Numbered from the stretch's first letter, positions 35,089 to 42,666 are shown. The stretch is DNA of 64,000 bases from G963665595 sp963665595 (GCA_963665595.2 CAXXJK010000005.1:558001-622000); one strand, 5' to 3'. A program made the numbers and translations. Notes: a model not told the origin generated them from the letters alone.

Positions 35089-35259
35089 ATGCCCTATTAC
35101 CCTGCAAATAAACGTTACAGAGAACAAAACATCATGCAGCTATCGGTTAACTTCAATCGAAAGACGGAGCCAGAACTCGTTCAGAAACTCGAGCAGGTGG
35201 AAAACAAAAGCGGATACATCAAGAGTCTCATACGAAAAGACATCGAAGAAAGTAAATGA
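35089..35259 (+). CDS. Short basic protein, probably ribbon-helix-helix
   Basis: A 56-residue protein: MPYYPANKRYREQNIMQLSV, then NFNRKTEPELVQKLEQVENK and SGYIKSLIRKDIEESK. The strand-helix-helix pattern (MQLSVNFNRKTEPELV, then SGYIKSLIRKDI) is that of MetJ/Arc-type DNA-binding proteins common on mobile elements. CAGGAGGTGAAGAT gives a very strong ribosome site, and a promoter is visible upstream, so this short gene is real even though a longer frame overlaps it. Confidence 0.8.
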   Translation: MPYYPANKRYREQNIMQLSVNFNRKTEPELVQKLEQVENKSGYIKSLIRKDIEESK

Positions 35260-35344
35260 AAACAGGAGTGCTCCCACCGCCTACTAAACGAAGGAGCACC
35301 CCATAACCCACGGAGTATCTAAGCTCCGGGAAGGAAAGTATACC

Positions 35345-35665
35345 ATGGAAGACAGCAACCTCACTATTACGCATGTCCCTGAACTTATCTCGGGAGGATC
35401 TCCTGAAGCCAAGAGAATAAACTTGCTACGTCTCGAGGATCTCATCAATCAAGCCGAAATGCGCACCGAAAACATGGACGAGTTAGCTCTCTGTGTCGTA
35501 GACGCTTTTGACAATGGAGCAAATGATCCCGGTCAGTACTGCAAGGGTGTACTGGTGATACTTGAAGAGCAACTTGAGGCGCTGAGGTTTGAGCTCAGAG
35601 GTGCTTTGATATTTGCTCATGAGTTGAGAGCGTATGGCCAAGAGTGGGCTTTAGAAAGCGAGTAG
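35345..35665 (+). CDS. Hypothetical acidic helical protein of the element
   Basis: A 106-residue protein (MEDSNLTITHVPELISGGSP ...) that is acidic and mostly helical, with no motif I know. GGAAGGAAAG precedes the ATG. It follows the RHH-like gene after 85 bases on the same strand and probably shares its transcript. Small acidic proteins of this kind occur in the accessory parts of phages and mobilizable elements. Confidence 0.7.
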   Translation: MEDSNLTITHVPELISGGSPEAKRINLLRLEDLINQAEMRTENMDELALCVVDAFDNGANDPGQYCKGVLVILEEQLEALRFELRGALIFAHELRAYGQEWALESE

Positions 35666-35699
35666 GTTAAAGAGTTCGTAAACTATTTCAATGCTAACG

Positions 35700-36069
35700 A
35701 AAGGGTGCGGCGTTTTACCACCTCCTTTTTGCTTTCCAATATCGCAAGAATTGTCTACTGCTCTGATGACGAACGGGCTAAGTCAGACATAGGGCGTCAG
35801 TTTTACTGACACCCTTGGAGGATCGCAAAGTTGATCATCGGTGAGAAGTGTCCATCTCAATGACTGAGAAGGATATAAGCGAATAAGTCGGCGTTGCAAG
35901 GGGTCGGAAATTTACCGACCCCTTAAAATAAACGATGTGCATCATGTCGATGGAAAGGGTGTCGAAAAAAGTCGATACCCTTTTGGGGAACATAGGGACA
36001 ACGATAGTCAGCGATATACGGCAGGGTACACCAACGTTGCAAGGGTGTGGCGTTTCACTGCTTCCCCTT
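35700..36069. repeat. Array of five related hairpins
   Basis: Five imperfect to perfect hairpins in 370 gene-free bases, all built on AAGGG...CCCTT with T/A-rich loops: 35700-35729, 35791-35815 (GGGCGTCAG/CTGACACCC), 35898-35924 (perfect AAGGGGTCGG/CCGACCCCTT), 35954-35983 (AAAGGGTGTCGA/TCGATACCCTTT) and 36041-36069. Two share CGTTGCAAGGG at the left foot, and TAAGTCAGACA recurs at 35780 and 36069. The stems differ in sequence while the layout is kept, as expected of selected structures. Confidence 0.6.
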
Positions 36070-36599
36070 AAGTCAGACAGCAGAGCACAAAGCTTTTCTT
36101 TCATTTCTTCGGCGGAGTCATATTCTGATTTTTGGGATATCGACGGCTTGAGTTATCTTGTTGAACGTGTCAAAAAAGCTGCGAAAAAAGTGACACGCTC
36201 ATACCCAATAGGAGTGCGCGCCTGAAGGCAATCCTTCTACAGATAGATGGGCATAGAACAAAAAGACACCCCTGCGTTTACAGGGGTGTTGCTTGTGTGG
36301 CGGGGGCATTGGGCCCCTAGCATCGACATAATCAAGGATTACCCCCGCGCTGCCCCCTCGGTCTTAGATGATCACAAGCACCATTGAGTATTCCAGAACA
36401 AGCTGCCGAAATACTTAAAATGCTTGACACGATCGATAAGATATCTGCATTCATAAAACCACTCCTTAACATTAAGTAACATATACTTACACATACAAGG
36501 AGGGAAATGATAGCTATGCCGATGCGTATGGGCTTCTAACGAATGAATTGTATCATGTATAGCCTTGAAATTTGAAGGTAACATCGCCGCTTTCTTTTC
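36070..36599. other. Gene-free stretch right of the hairpin array
   Basis: About 530 bases. Besides the terminator at 36266, I see GGGGGCA...TGCCCCC arms near 36304 and 36350. A 31-codon frame beginning TTG near 36385 (SIPEQAAEILKMLDTIDKIS...) reads like a helical peptide but lacks a ribosome site. I list no gene. Confidence 0.4.
36266..36289. terminator. Hairpin terminator, bidirectional
   Basis: Perfect ACACCCCTG/CAGGGGTGT with a six-base loop. An A-run precedes it, so it would end minus-strand transcripts of the early operon as well. Confidence 0.65.
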
Positions 36600-37193
36600 T
36601 CACGCCGCTCTGATCTTCTTTCGAGCACGCTCAATGCGTCGTCTTATGGCCTTGTAGCGTCTCGTAGCATAAGCGACCTCATACGCCTCACGTTCTTCGC
36701 TGTTTAAGCCGCATCTCCATAGTGGTCGGCCGCCCTCTTCCCCCAGTCCCTCATAACTGCTATTCCTCAGTACTTCGCTTGACTCATAGATTGCGCGATC
36801 TTTAGGACTAAGAGCAAAGAGAGCTTCCGTCATATCAGATTCAGCTTTCTCTATGAGTCTCTCAAGCTCGCATACCCGACAGAATCCTGAAATTGCACCG
36901 AGCGCCTTTGTCTGTCTACCGCAAGAGGGGCATATGATGGGACCTGTCCATTCTTCAAATACTTCATCGGTATTTCTCATGTCAAACCTCCGCAACACCT
37001 GGTGTATGGTCTTCTCGCGACGAAGATCTGCGGAGGCGGCCTCAGGGAAATACTGGGGTCGTTTCGTTTTATCGAAAGCCTGCACGCTGCCGTACTCTTG
37101 TGGTCGATAACTATGAAGTCCTGTAATCGCTTGTATCGTCATACGAACGTGCGTTCGATAGTTGATAGCTGAAAGCATGTAAACGGGTCGCAC
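36600..37193 (-). CDS. Hypothetical zinc-ribbon protein of the element's early operon
   Basis: Up to 197 residues. CPSCGRQTKA and, 18 residues later, CRVCELE form a likely zinc ribbon near residues 89-110. The C-terminal third is very basic (RRYKAIRRRIERARKKIRAA), fitting nucleic acid binding. No good ribosome site marks the start; GTG 37193, ATG 37178 and ATG 37142 are all possible. It is the last gene of the leftward cluster, after two copies of a 44-bp repeat. Family unknown. Confidence 0.6.
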   Translation of the reverse strand: MRPVYMLSAINYRTHVRMTIQAITGLHSYRPQEYGSVQAFDKTKRPQYFPEAASADLRREKTIHQVLRRFDMRNTDEVFEEWTGPIICPSCGRQTKALGAISGFCRVCELERLIEKAESDMTEALFALSPKDRAIYESSEVLRNSSYEGLGEEGGRPLWRCGLNSEEREAYEVAYATRRYKAIRRRIERARKKIRAA

Positions 37194-37270
37194 GTTTAAC
37201 CTCGTAACCCCAGAGAGGCTTTCTCGCTTGGAAGAAGAGGGGAGATAAGACGCTCATCTGATTCACCGGG

Positions 37271-37377
37271 CTATAGGGGTCCTCAACCTTGCTTTAATCT
37301 TGCTATTGATGAACCTTTTAGCTGGTGAGTGCCTATAGGGTGGCCTACCTCCCCTTAACCTCTCCATTGATGAATAG
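37271..37377. repeat. Two copies of a 44-bp imperfect repeat
   Basis: Copies at 37271-37315 and 37333-37377, with a third at 37613-37657. All read CTATAGGG, then TTAA(T/C)CT, then ATTGATGAA at the same spacing. Two copies here are 61 bases apart, in front of the zinc-ribbon gene. Placement beside a replication-type gene suggests iterons or operators. Confidence 0.6.
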
Positions 37378-37396
37378 CTTGAGAAATGATGCTTAA

Positions 37397-37579
37397 TCAG
37401 ATCAATTCGCTCAGATCACGGTTGCACTCGTCGACAACTCCTTTGATGCTGATGAGCGAATCAACGACATCGTCTCCTATACATTCTTGTCCTGAGGCAA
37501 CGTGAGCAAGTGCCTCTGAACATACCGTGAGTCTGTTTGTCACGTTTGAAAGAATTGCGCTGAGGTTTACATATTCCAT
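37397..37579 (-). CDS. Small acidic protein of the element's early operon
   Basis: A 60-residue protein (MEYVNLSAILSNVTNRLTVC ...) with GAAAGGAACTAACA before the ATG, a good ribosome site. Helical, acidic, no known domain. It lies between two sets of the 44-bp repeat, following the replisome-organizer-like gene. Confidence 0.7.
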   Translation of the reverse strand: MEYVNLSAILSNVTNRLTVCSEALAHVASGQECIGDDVVDSLISIKGVVDECNRDLSELI

Positions 37580-37612
37580 TGTTAGTTCCTTTCGGTTAAT
37601 CTGCTTATCGTT

Positions 37613-37657
37613 TATGGGGTCTTCGACCTAGGGTTAATCTCAGTATTGATGAATGGT
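37613..37657. repeat. Third copy of the 44-bp imperfect repeat
   Basis: Same layout as the copies at 37271 and 37333 (TATGGGGTC, GTTAATCT, ATTGATGAA), here just upstream of the 60-residue gene. Confidence 0.55.
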
Positions 37658-37734
37658 TCTTCCGTTCGGGTTATTTGCATATCATTAGAGGCTCTGGAGA
37701 CATTCTGGAACGAGTTGGTTCCAAGTCGGATCCA

Positions 37735-38355
37735 TCAAGGAACGCCTGCCTTGATTTGCTTTTGAGGGAGTGCCCACAGGCTGCGACATTCTTCGCATTG
37801 ACCGAAGCCGTCTCCGGTCGTGTATGCCTTTTGAATAGCTCCACATTTTGGACAGTCAAAAGTCTGACGTTCGACTGACGTTAGACTGACATCAGTCTGA
37901 TTGCTTTCATTAAATTCTTTTGAGTTATCTTCTATTAATTTACTTTCAATTACTTTAAGTTCTTTTATATTGTGGACTGATGTCAGACTGATATCAGACT
38001 GATGTAAGTCTGATGAGACATATTCCCTGGTAGATGAGTCAGAAGAAAGCTTCTTCAGCTCATTTTGATATCGTCCGGGCCGATAGTTGATCTTGTCTTG
38101 TTTGTTGTTCACCCACCAGTGTTTGATGAACAATACATCATCGATTTGTATCAAATATTGTCCATCTATCAGCGCCTCCAAGTCTTTCTCAGAGGCTCTC
38201 ATAGAACGCATAACGGATCTGACGTTATCGATGGCTCCGTCACTGTCGGCTTCAAATCCAAGTCGGTAATAGAGCGCCTGTGCCATAGCTGACAGATCAC
38301 TGAAGCCGTCCGAGCAGCACACCGATGATGCAAAGCATGTCCTAACCCTTGCCAT
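37735..38355 (-). CDS. Phage replisome-organizer-like protein with C-terminal zinc ribbon
   Basis: About 206 residues starting MARVRTCFASSVCCSDGFSD, close to the MARIRTLKPEFF-type N-terminus of phage and satellite replication initiators, followed by AMAQALYYRLGFEADSDGAI and a winged-helix-like segment. Near the end CPKCGAIQKA and CEECRSLW form a zinc ribbon. Such proteins bind the element's origin and load helicase. ATG 38355 is preferred over 38361 because GAGGT lies six bases ahead. It overlaps the small ORF upstream by 14 bases. Confidence 0.75.
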   Translation of the reverse strand: MARVRTCFASSVCCSDGFSDLSAMAQALYYRLGFEADSDGAIDNVRSVMRSMRASEKDLEALIDGQYLIQIDDVLFIKHWWVNNKQDKINYRPGRYQNELKKLSSDSSTREYVSSDLHQSDISLTSVHNIKELKVIESKLIEDNSKEFNESNQTDVSLTSVERQTFDCPKCGAIQKAYTTGDGFGQCEECRSLWALPQKQIKAGVP

Positions 38356-38476
38356 TACCATACCTCGTTATCTTGGCCATACGTTTCTTTGAGATGTTGG
38401 CCTTACTTGATGCTCGGTGAACCTTGATAGTTGTTCCGCTCATTTGGTCGACCGCAACCTGTCTACGCCGCCCCAT
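38342..38476 (-). CDS. 44-residue basic peptide nested between two operon genes
   Basis: A short frame, MGRRRQVAVDQMSGTTIKVH ... RMAKITRYGNGKG. AAGGAG lies about ten bases before its ATG inside the end of the preceding gene. It overlaps that gene by 14 bases and the replication gene by 14, so the three are probably coupled. Twelve Lys/Arg residues suggest nucleic acid binding. Too short for domain assignment. Confidence 0.6.
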   Translation of the reverse strand: MGRRRQVAVDQMSGTTIKVHRASSKANISKKRMAKITRYGNGKG

Positions 38477-38783
38477 CAAAGACATCTCCTTCTTGACTAA
38501 CGAAGTCAAGCTTTGATGAACGCATGACGATGTAGGAGGCCATCTCGGGATAGATCTCGATCAAGCGTCTTGCGAAGAAGGGAGCAAAGTCATTGTTGAC
38601 GGCAAAGGGAACACCTGAAAGAGTTGCCCAGTCACGTTTTCGGGCCTCTTCAAGTGCCCAACGTACTGAAAAGCGACGATGCGCTCTCGTCTCTCGTTTG
38701 GCTAGAGTGACGATGTAGTTCCACGTGTCAGGGTTTTCATCTATCCACGCTTTAGCACGCCAGATGAGCTCTTCGGCTTTCAT
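38463..38783 (-). CDS. Hypothetical protein of the element's early operon
   Basis: A 106-residue protein (MKAEELIWRAKAWIDENPDT ...). Tryptophan-rich, mainly helical; the stretch RRFSVRWALEEARKRDWATL is similar in style to small phage early proteins. Start ATG overlaps the excisionase stop by four bases. Function unknown. Confidence 0.75.
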   Translation of the reverse strand: MKAEELIWRAKAWIDENPDTWNYIVTLAKRETRAHRRFSVRWALEEARKRDWATLSGVPFAVNNDFAPFFARRLIEIYPEMASYIVMRSSKLDFVSQEGDVFDGAA

Positions 38784-38980
38784 GCGACGTCCTTTCCCTC
38801 ATTTAGCCACGCGATGAGCGCAGCTTTAGGGATGAGCCATCTGTTGCGCCCCGGGGCTTTTCTCCCCGGGATCTGGCCACAAGAAAGCATCATACGGATG
38901 GTCTTGGTGGAAAGCCCGAGCATTTCAGATGTCTGGGGGACGCTTAGGACATCGGGAATATCTTCGAAGTGTTTACTCAT
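38780..38980 (-). CDS. Excisionase-like MerR/HTH_17 protein
   Basis: A 66-residue DNA-binding protein: VLSVPQTSEMLGLSTKTIRM, then GQIPGRKAPGRNRWLIPKAA and LIAWLNEG. This is the helix-turn-helix plus wing of excisionases and AlpA-type activators. GGGAGG precedes ATG 38980. It probably steers the integrase toward excision or activates early genes. Coupled on both sides by short overlaps. Confidence 0.85.
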   Translation of the reverse strand: MSKHFEDIPDVLSVPQTSEMLGLSTKTIRMMLSCGQIPGRKAPGRNRWLIPKAALIAWLNEGKDVA

Positions 38981-39179
38981 CGCCTCCCACCTCCTGAAGA
39001 AGATCGGAGGGGGCACCGTCGTAGTCAAGAGCATCTGCTATGCGCCTTAGTTGATCGTCGTATAGGCGAAAGCCTCTGTTTTCTGCATACCCGATGTATG
39101 AGATGGCCACATCACTTAGACGCTCTGTCGCGTGTTTGCTCAAATGTTGTTCTTCGCGGAGTTTCTGCATCAGTATCAC
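38973..39179 (-). CDS. Small Cro/cI-like regulator
   Basis: A 68-residue protein starting GTG 39179 with GGGAGG nine bases upstream. The helical part SKHATERLSDVAISYIGYAE and ADALDYDGAPSDLL has the ending of XRE proteins (D-x-L-x-Y-x-G...DLL), much like the regulator at 39347. Divergent HTH, perhaps an antirepressor or Cro-like protein. It overlaps genes on both sides. Confidence 0.7.
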   Translation of the reverse strand: MILMQKLREEQHLSKHATERLSDVAISYIGYAENRGFRLYDDQLRRIADALDYDGAPSDLLQEVGGDE

Positions 39180-39328
39180 GCGGCATCGCCTCCCGGTGTA
39201 TCGGGGCGTTTAGTCACGCGCCTTATGATTACAGGTGGTTGATAACCTGATAAACTATTGATGTACCCTTCGGGGTGCACCTTCGCAGCCGTGCCCTGTC
39301 TGCCCTCCAAAGCTACAGGGTGCGGCAT
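39176..39328 (-). CDS. 50-residue protein between two regulators
   Basis: MPHPVALEGRQGTAAKVHPE ... RPDTPGGDAA. AAAAAGGAAAAG provides a ribosome site, and its TGA overlaps the GTG of the next gene. It resembles small phage-early leader proteins with GRQGTAAKVHPEGY. Function unknown. Confidence 0.6.
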   Translation of the reverse strand: MPHPVALEGRQGTAAKVHPEGYINSLSGYQPPVIIRRVTKRPDTPGGDAA

Positions 39329-39346
39329 CTTTTCCTTTTTGGGCAA

Positions 39347-39544
39347 TCAACTCACCTCCTTAAACAGATCCTCCGGATTTCCCTGCCAATCGAGCGCGGC
39401 AGTGAGCTTTTTGATTTGTGCCGGATATGGTGTCATCTTTCCGTTTTCGATAAGCGACACTGACGATGGATGCATTTCTGCGACCCGCGCGAGCTTTGCT
39501 TGCGACCACTCGAGTTCTATACGTTCCTTTTTTGCTTGTAGCAT
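39347..39544 (-). CDS. XRE-family regulator, first gene of the leftward operon
   Basis: A 65-residue Cro/cI protein: EWSQAKLARVAEMHPSSVSL and IENGKMTPYPAQIKKLTAAL. GGAGAGAAG precedes ATG 39544; the frame continues to 39580 but lacks a site there. It faces the zinc-finger gene across 113 bases and probably controls the divergent promoters, in the position of the satellite or phage repressor. Confidence 0.85.
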   Translation of the reverse strand: MLQAKKERIELEWSQAKLARVAEMHPSSVSLIENGKMTPYPAQIKKLTAALDWQGNPEDLFKEVS

Positions 39545-39610
39545 TTCTTCTCTCCGTTCTTGATAAAGATGTTGACGCATGTTTGCGTTGAGGCTATTAT
39601 GTCAAATAAT

Positions 39611-39631
39611 GAGTAACTATAAAAGAGTAAC
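39611..39631. promoter_or_regulatory. Operator candidate between divergent regulator genes
   Basis: GAGTAAC occurs at 39611-39617 and 39625-39631, 14 bases apart, with a partial inverted copy (GCGTTATTT) at 39637. This lies midway between the XRE gene and the plus-strand zinc-finger gene. Confidence 0.45.
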
Positions 39632-39657
39632 TTTTAGCGTTATTTGCAGGAGGATAG

Positions 39658-40842
39658 ATGAAAGAGTTATCTCTGGAACGTTTTGCAACTTCATATAATG
39701 TATTGAAGCCCAGACCATGGAAGATATATCCCTGTACGTATGTTGAAGAGGGTGGATTCTATGTTTGCTCTCATTTCGATGAGCAAACACGCGAGGAGCT
39801 GCCGGTTGAATTCTTCAATCATGAGCTAGCTTCTCTTGACCTCCAAAATGAAGATGATATAAAACAATTTATAACTGAATTTGGAATGCCATTGATGCCT
39901 ATTCCTGAAAATATTGCTGCGAGTAATGCATTTAATGAAGCGGTTTTCATGTCAATTAAGAGAAGCAAAGTAAGCCAGGAAGAGAATGTTTCTCAGGATT
40001 ATTTCGCACGATTGTCTGACGATCTTGAAGAATTGCGAGAAAAAAACGCTCCAAATACCGGAGTGTTAATTAATGAGTTTATTGATAGTTTACTGGACCC
40101 TTATCACTATGCTACAGATGCTCTTTCGGCTGTAAAAGCTTGCTTTGCGGCGACTACGAATATTGGCGTAAGAGAATCATGCAAAGTTAAAGCATATTTT
40201 TTAGAGCAGTATATTAATAGAGAGACTGACTGCATTTTAGGTTATTACGTAACGCATATAAGCGAAATAAAATCGACATTATTTTATGCTAGGTATGCCC
40301 TCAAAGGAATCAAGGCATTTCAAGGGAACTCCCTAATTGATATTCAGCTACTTTCAAAATTACTGAAAACAGATGAAGAGTCTGCAATAAATATGCTTGA
40401 GGCTGGAGATGGTTTTATTAATGCGTCGATAAATGGCATTACGAATAAGGTTGGGTTTTTTGAAAATGGGCGACAGCATATTGGCAGAATTATAGATACA
40501 AAACGTAATTTTGAAGAAGAGGGTTATCTTACAGAGGCTCTTGGCGCTCAGCTATACAATGCGGCTATTTCAAAAACACATTGGAGAGAATGCGAAAAAT
40601 GCGGCACGCTTTTTAAATACCGGAGAAGTTCAAATGCAAAATACTATCAACATTCTGATAGTTCCTATTGTTGTGATGAATGCAGTAATGCTCATAGGCA
40701 AGCAAAGTATCGCAGAAAAAGGAAAGCTACTGAGGCTGCAAAAAAAGGAATACCTCTTTCTGAAGTGATGAAAGATTGTGAGCCTGAATACATTGAAGCT
40801 ATGAAAGAAGCCTATCTTTCGGTCGTCAAACCCGCCCGTTAG
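39658..40842 (+). CDS. Hypothetical protein with C-terminal zinc finger (CGNR-like)
   Basis: A 394-residue protein. Most of it is helical and unknown to me. Residues about 325-370 hold CEKCGTLFKYRR, then CCDECSNAHRQAKYRRKRK, a Cys4 zinc finger like that of CGNR proteins, with a basic tail suited to DNA or RNA binding. AGGAGGATAG precedes the ATG. It lies between the divergent XRE gene and the integrase, 53 bases before the latter, so it is probably expressed with integrase in the integrated state. Confidence 0.7.
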   Translation: MKELSLERFATSYNVLKPRPWKIYPCTYVEEGGFYVCSHFDEQTREELPVEFFNHELASLDLQNEDDIKQFITEFGMPLMPIPENIAASNAFNEAVFMSIKRSKVSQEENVSQDYFARLSDDLEELREKNAPNTGVLINEFIDSLLDPYHYATDALSAVKACFAATTNIGVRESCKVKAYFLEQYINRETDCILGYYVTHISEIKSTLFYARYALKGIKAFQGNSLIDIQLLSKLLKTDEESAINMLEAGDGFINASINGITNKVGFFENGRQHIGRIIDTKRNFEEEGYLTEALGAQLYNAAISKTHWRECEKCGTLFKYRRSSNAKYYQHSDSSYCCDECSNAHRQAKYRRKRKATEAAKKGIPLSEVMKDCEPEYIEAMKEAYLSVVKPAR

Positions 40843-40895
40843 GGCGTGTTGGATATTTCCATAGGACATCTATCATTGAAAGGAGGTGATAAAAG

Positions 40896-42203
40896 ATGGC
40901 AAAGGTAAACGGAAACGGCACCATAGAACAACGCAGCAAAGGCGTATGGCTTGTTCGTCTGCACTTAGGCATAGATCCCGTTACGGGTAAGGAGCGTCGC
41001 CCAAGCCGAACTGTGCGAGGTACCAAGGCCGAGGCGAGGCGTGTCCTAAACGAATGGATCCACGACATCGAAAACGGTTTGAAGACTGATGCGGACAAGA
41101 TCACATTCGCCGAGTATGCTCGAGCCTGGCATGAAGAGCGCGCGGCCATGGGAATCATAACGTCTTCAACGCTTGATGTAGATGCGCGCGTCATAAAGAA
41201 AGCTATCGAGTACATCGGTGATGCGAAACTGGCTGAACTAGACGTTGCTACACTCAGGAGCCTCTATGCAAAGATGCGAGAGAGTGGTGCGTCTGGGCAT
41301 TTCGTACACTCAGTACACACTAAGACCAAGCAGATCCTACGCTCGGCGGTTGACGATGACATCATATTGCGTAATCCGTGTGATCGTCTGAGCGTTCCGC
41401 GTCCCAAACCAGAACAGAAGCGCGAGAGCCTCACAAAAAGAGAGGCTGCCCGGCTTCTGCGTGTCCTCGACTCCGCAGGCGATGAAAGCGCCTGTATCGT
41501 GGCGGTCAGGATCGGCTTGGCCACTGGAATGCGTCGAGGCGAAGTGATGGGGCTCATGTGGAAACACGTGGACTTCGAAAGAGGTTCCATTGAGGTAGCA
41601 CAACAATACACCAAGGATCGCTCCGTTAGAGCGCCTAAGACTGAAAGCGGAAAACGGATAATCGCCGTTGATGCGACGACGTTAAAACATTTAAGCGAAT
41701 GGAAGAAGATCCAAGCGGATTATTTACATTCCTTATGGGTGCGTCAAAAGCCTGAAACGCCTGTGGTGACCGATGATTGTGGGGGTCTTCACGATCCCGA
41801 TAACTTCTCGCGGTGGTTTCAACTGTTCTGTGCTCGTAATGGCTTTGCCCGTTACGTAGACGATGCCGGCAAGACTATTCCCATGAGATGGGATGAAGAT
41901 GGTTGGCCAGTTGACGAGGAGGGGAGGCGCTACTCTCGGAGCAATCGGAGATCCTATGATGCCGGAAAGATGCATTACCGGGGCTTGAAGTTCCATGAGC
42001 TTCGGCATACTCAAGCAACATTACTTATTGCAGATGGCGTGGACATCAAGACAGTACAAGAGCGTCTTGGCCACGCAAGAGTATCTCTGACGCTTGATCT
42101 CTACGCACATGCAACGCCTGAAAAAGACAGGGCGGCGGCCGATTTGATCGGTTCAATTCTCAATGAGACACCGCCCGCACCAGACAAGATTGTTAACTTG
42201 TAA
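40896..42203 (+). CDS. int: Tyrosine-recombinase integrase
   Basis: A 435-residue integrase. The N-terminal part has the AP2-like arm-binding domain (GTIEQRSKGVWLVRLHLGID), then a SAM-like core-binding domain near residues 65-150. The catalytic domain shows RIGLATGMRRGEVMGLMW (first Arg), FHELRHTQATLL (HxxR), GHARVSLTLDLYAH (His and catalytic Tyr). GAAAGGAGGTGAT precedes the ATG. It lies next to attR in the tRNA-Met gene, the usual place, and should both integrate and excise the element. Confidence 0.95.
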   Translation: MAKVNGNGTIEQRSKGVWLVRLHLGIDPVTGKERRPSRTVRGTKAEARRVLNEWIHDIENGLKTDADKITFAEYARAWHEERAAMGIITSSTLDVDARVIKKAIEYIGDAKLAELDVATLRSLYAKMRESGASGHFVHSVHTKTKQILRSAVDDDIILRNPCDRLSVPRPKPEQKRESLTKREAARLLRVLDSAGDESACIVAVRIGLATGMRRGEVMGLMWKHVDFERGSIEVAQQYTKDRSVRAPKTESGKRIIAVDATTLKHLSEWKKIQADYLHSLWVRQKPETPVVTDDCGGLHDPDNFSRWFQLFCARNGFARYVDDAGKTIPMRWDEDGWPVDEEGRRYSRSNRRSYDAGKMHYRGLKFHELRHTQATLLIADGVDIKTVQERLGHARVSLTLDLYAHATPEKDRAAADLIGSILNETPPAPDKIVNL

Positions 42204-42223
42204 AAAGTCACCTTTCTCTGAGT

Positions 42224-42244
42224 CACGCCACTGAGACACCACTA
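42224..42244. repeat. Right arm-type site for the integrase
   Basis: Same as 27563-27583 with one change (CACGCCACTGAGACACCACT). It lies between the integrase stop and attR. Confidence 0.65.
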
Positions 42245-42298
42245 AACGAGCGAAAAATGGCCTGAAAAGAAAAAGGTAAACAGCCGAAATGGCCATCT

Positions 42299-42357
42299 AC
42301 CTGTAGTTTCTTTGGTCGCGGGGACAGGATTTGAACCTATGACCTCCGGGTTATGAG
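42299..42357. repeat. attR: junction copy within the intact tRNA-Met gene
   Basis: Exact 59-bp match to attL. Because the tRNA is on the minus strand, the element supplies the 3' half and keeps the gene intact. Confidence 0.92.
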
Positions 42358-42389
42358 CCCGGCGAGCTACCAGACTGCTCCACCCCGCA
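42313..42389 (-). tRNA. Initiator tRNA-Met (CAT)
   Basis: 77 bases including an encoded CCA. Anticodon loop CTCATAA on a stem of CCGGG/CCCGG, with the three G-C pairs that mark initiator tRNA. The acceptor stem is GCGGGG/CCCCGC with position 1 (T) facing G, a weak first pair typical of initiators. The T-loop is GGTTCAAATCC. Confidence 0.95.
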
Positions 42390-42666
42390 ATATATGTGCT
42401 GCGAACAGCAAAAATATACTTTAGTTGCAGACGCTCATTATAGCAAGACCGGCGTAGCCTTTCCACAAAGTGAACACACCCGGTGGCGTGGTTTTTGCCG
42501 CCCTGCAGCACCTTCTCACATCGAGGTATTCTCTTCACATGTACGGTTTATCTGGGGTTTTTGATGCTTTTGTGCAATATCGAGCAGCAAAGGTCACTCC
42601 TGCGCGCGTGGTGTATGCTCATCACTTGTTTGACGCAAGGTTCACTGTGTAAGGAGATGGTTGTTG
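42390..42666. other. Intergenic region upstream of the tRNA and SemiSWEET-like genes
   Basis: About 280 bases without a convincing gene. It should hold the tRNA promoter on the minus strand. No strong hairpin seen. Confidence 0.4.

Larger units (their letters stand above)
27408..42357. mobile_element. 14.9-kb integrated element in the initiator tRNA-Met gene
   Basis: A 59-bp sequence is repeated exactly at 27408-27466 and 42299-42357. The right copy is the 3' half of an intact tRNA-Met gene, the left is a displaced duplicate. A tyrosine integrase gene lies next to the tRNA. Inside are an XRE regulator, excisionase-like and replication-like genes, an IS21 element and a methyltransferase/DGQHR cargo. 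No capsid, packaging, relaxase or type IV secretion genes are recognisable, so it looks like a satellite or a mobilizable island. Confidence 0.9.

Noticed and set aside
35072..35287. 71-codon frame MQEVKICPIT...
   Set aside because: It is out of frame with the strong ribosome site and gives low-complexity text; the overlapping 56-residue frame from ATG 35089 is the gene.
35700..36069. CRISPR array
   Set aside because: Units are irregularly spaced hairpins with differing sequence, not identical repeats with uniform spacers, and no cas genes are nearby. No CRISPR array was seen anywhere in the window.
27408..42357. Complete prophage
   Set aside because: No terminase, portal, capsid, tail or lysis genes are recognisable in 14.9 kb.
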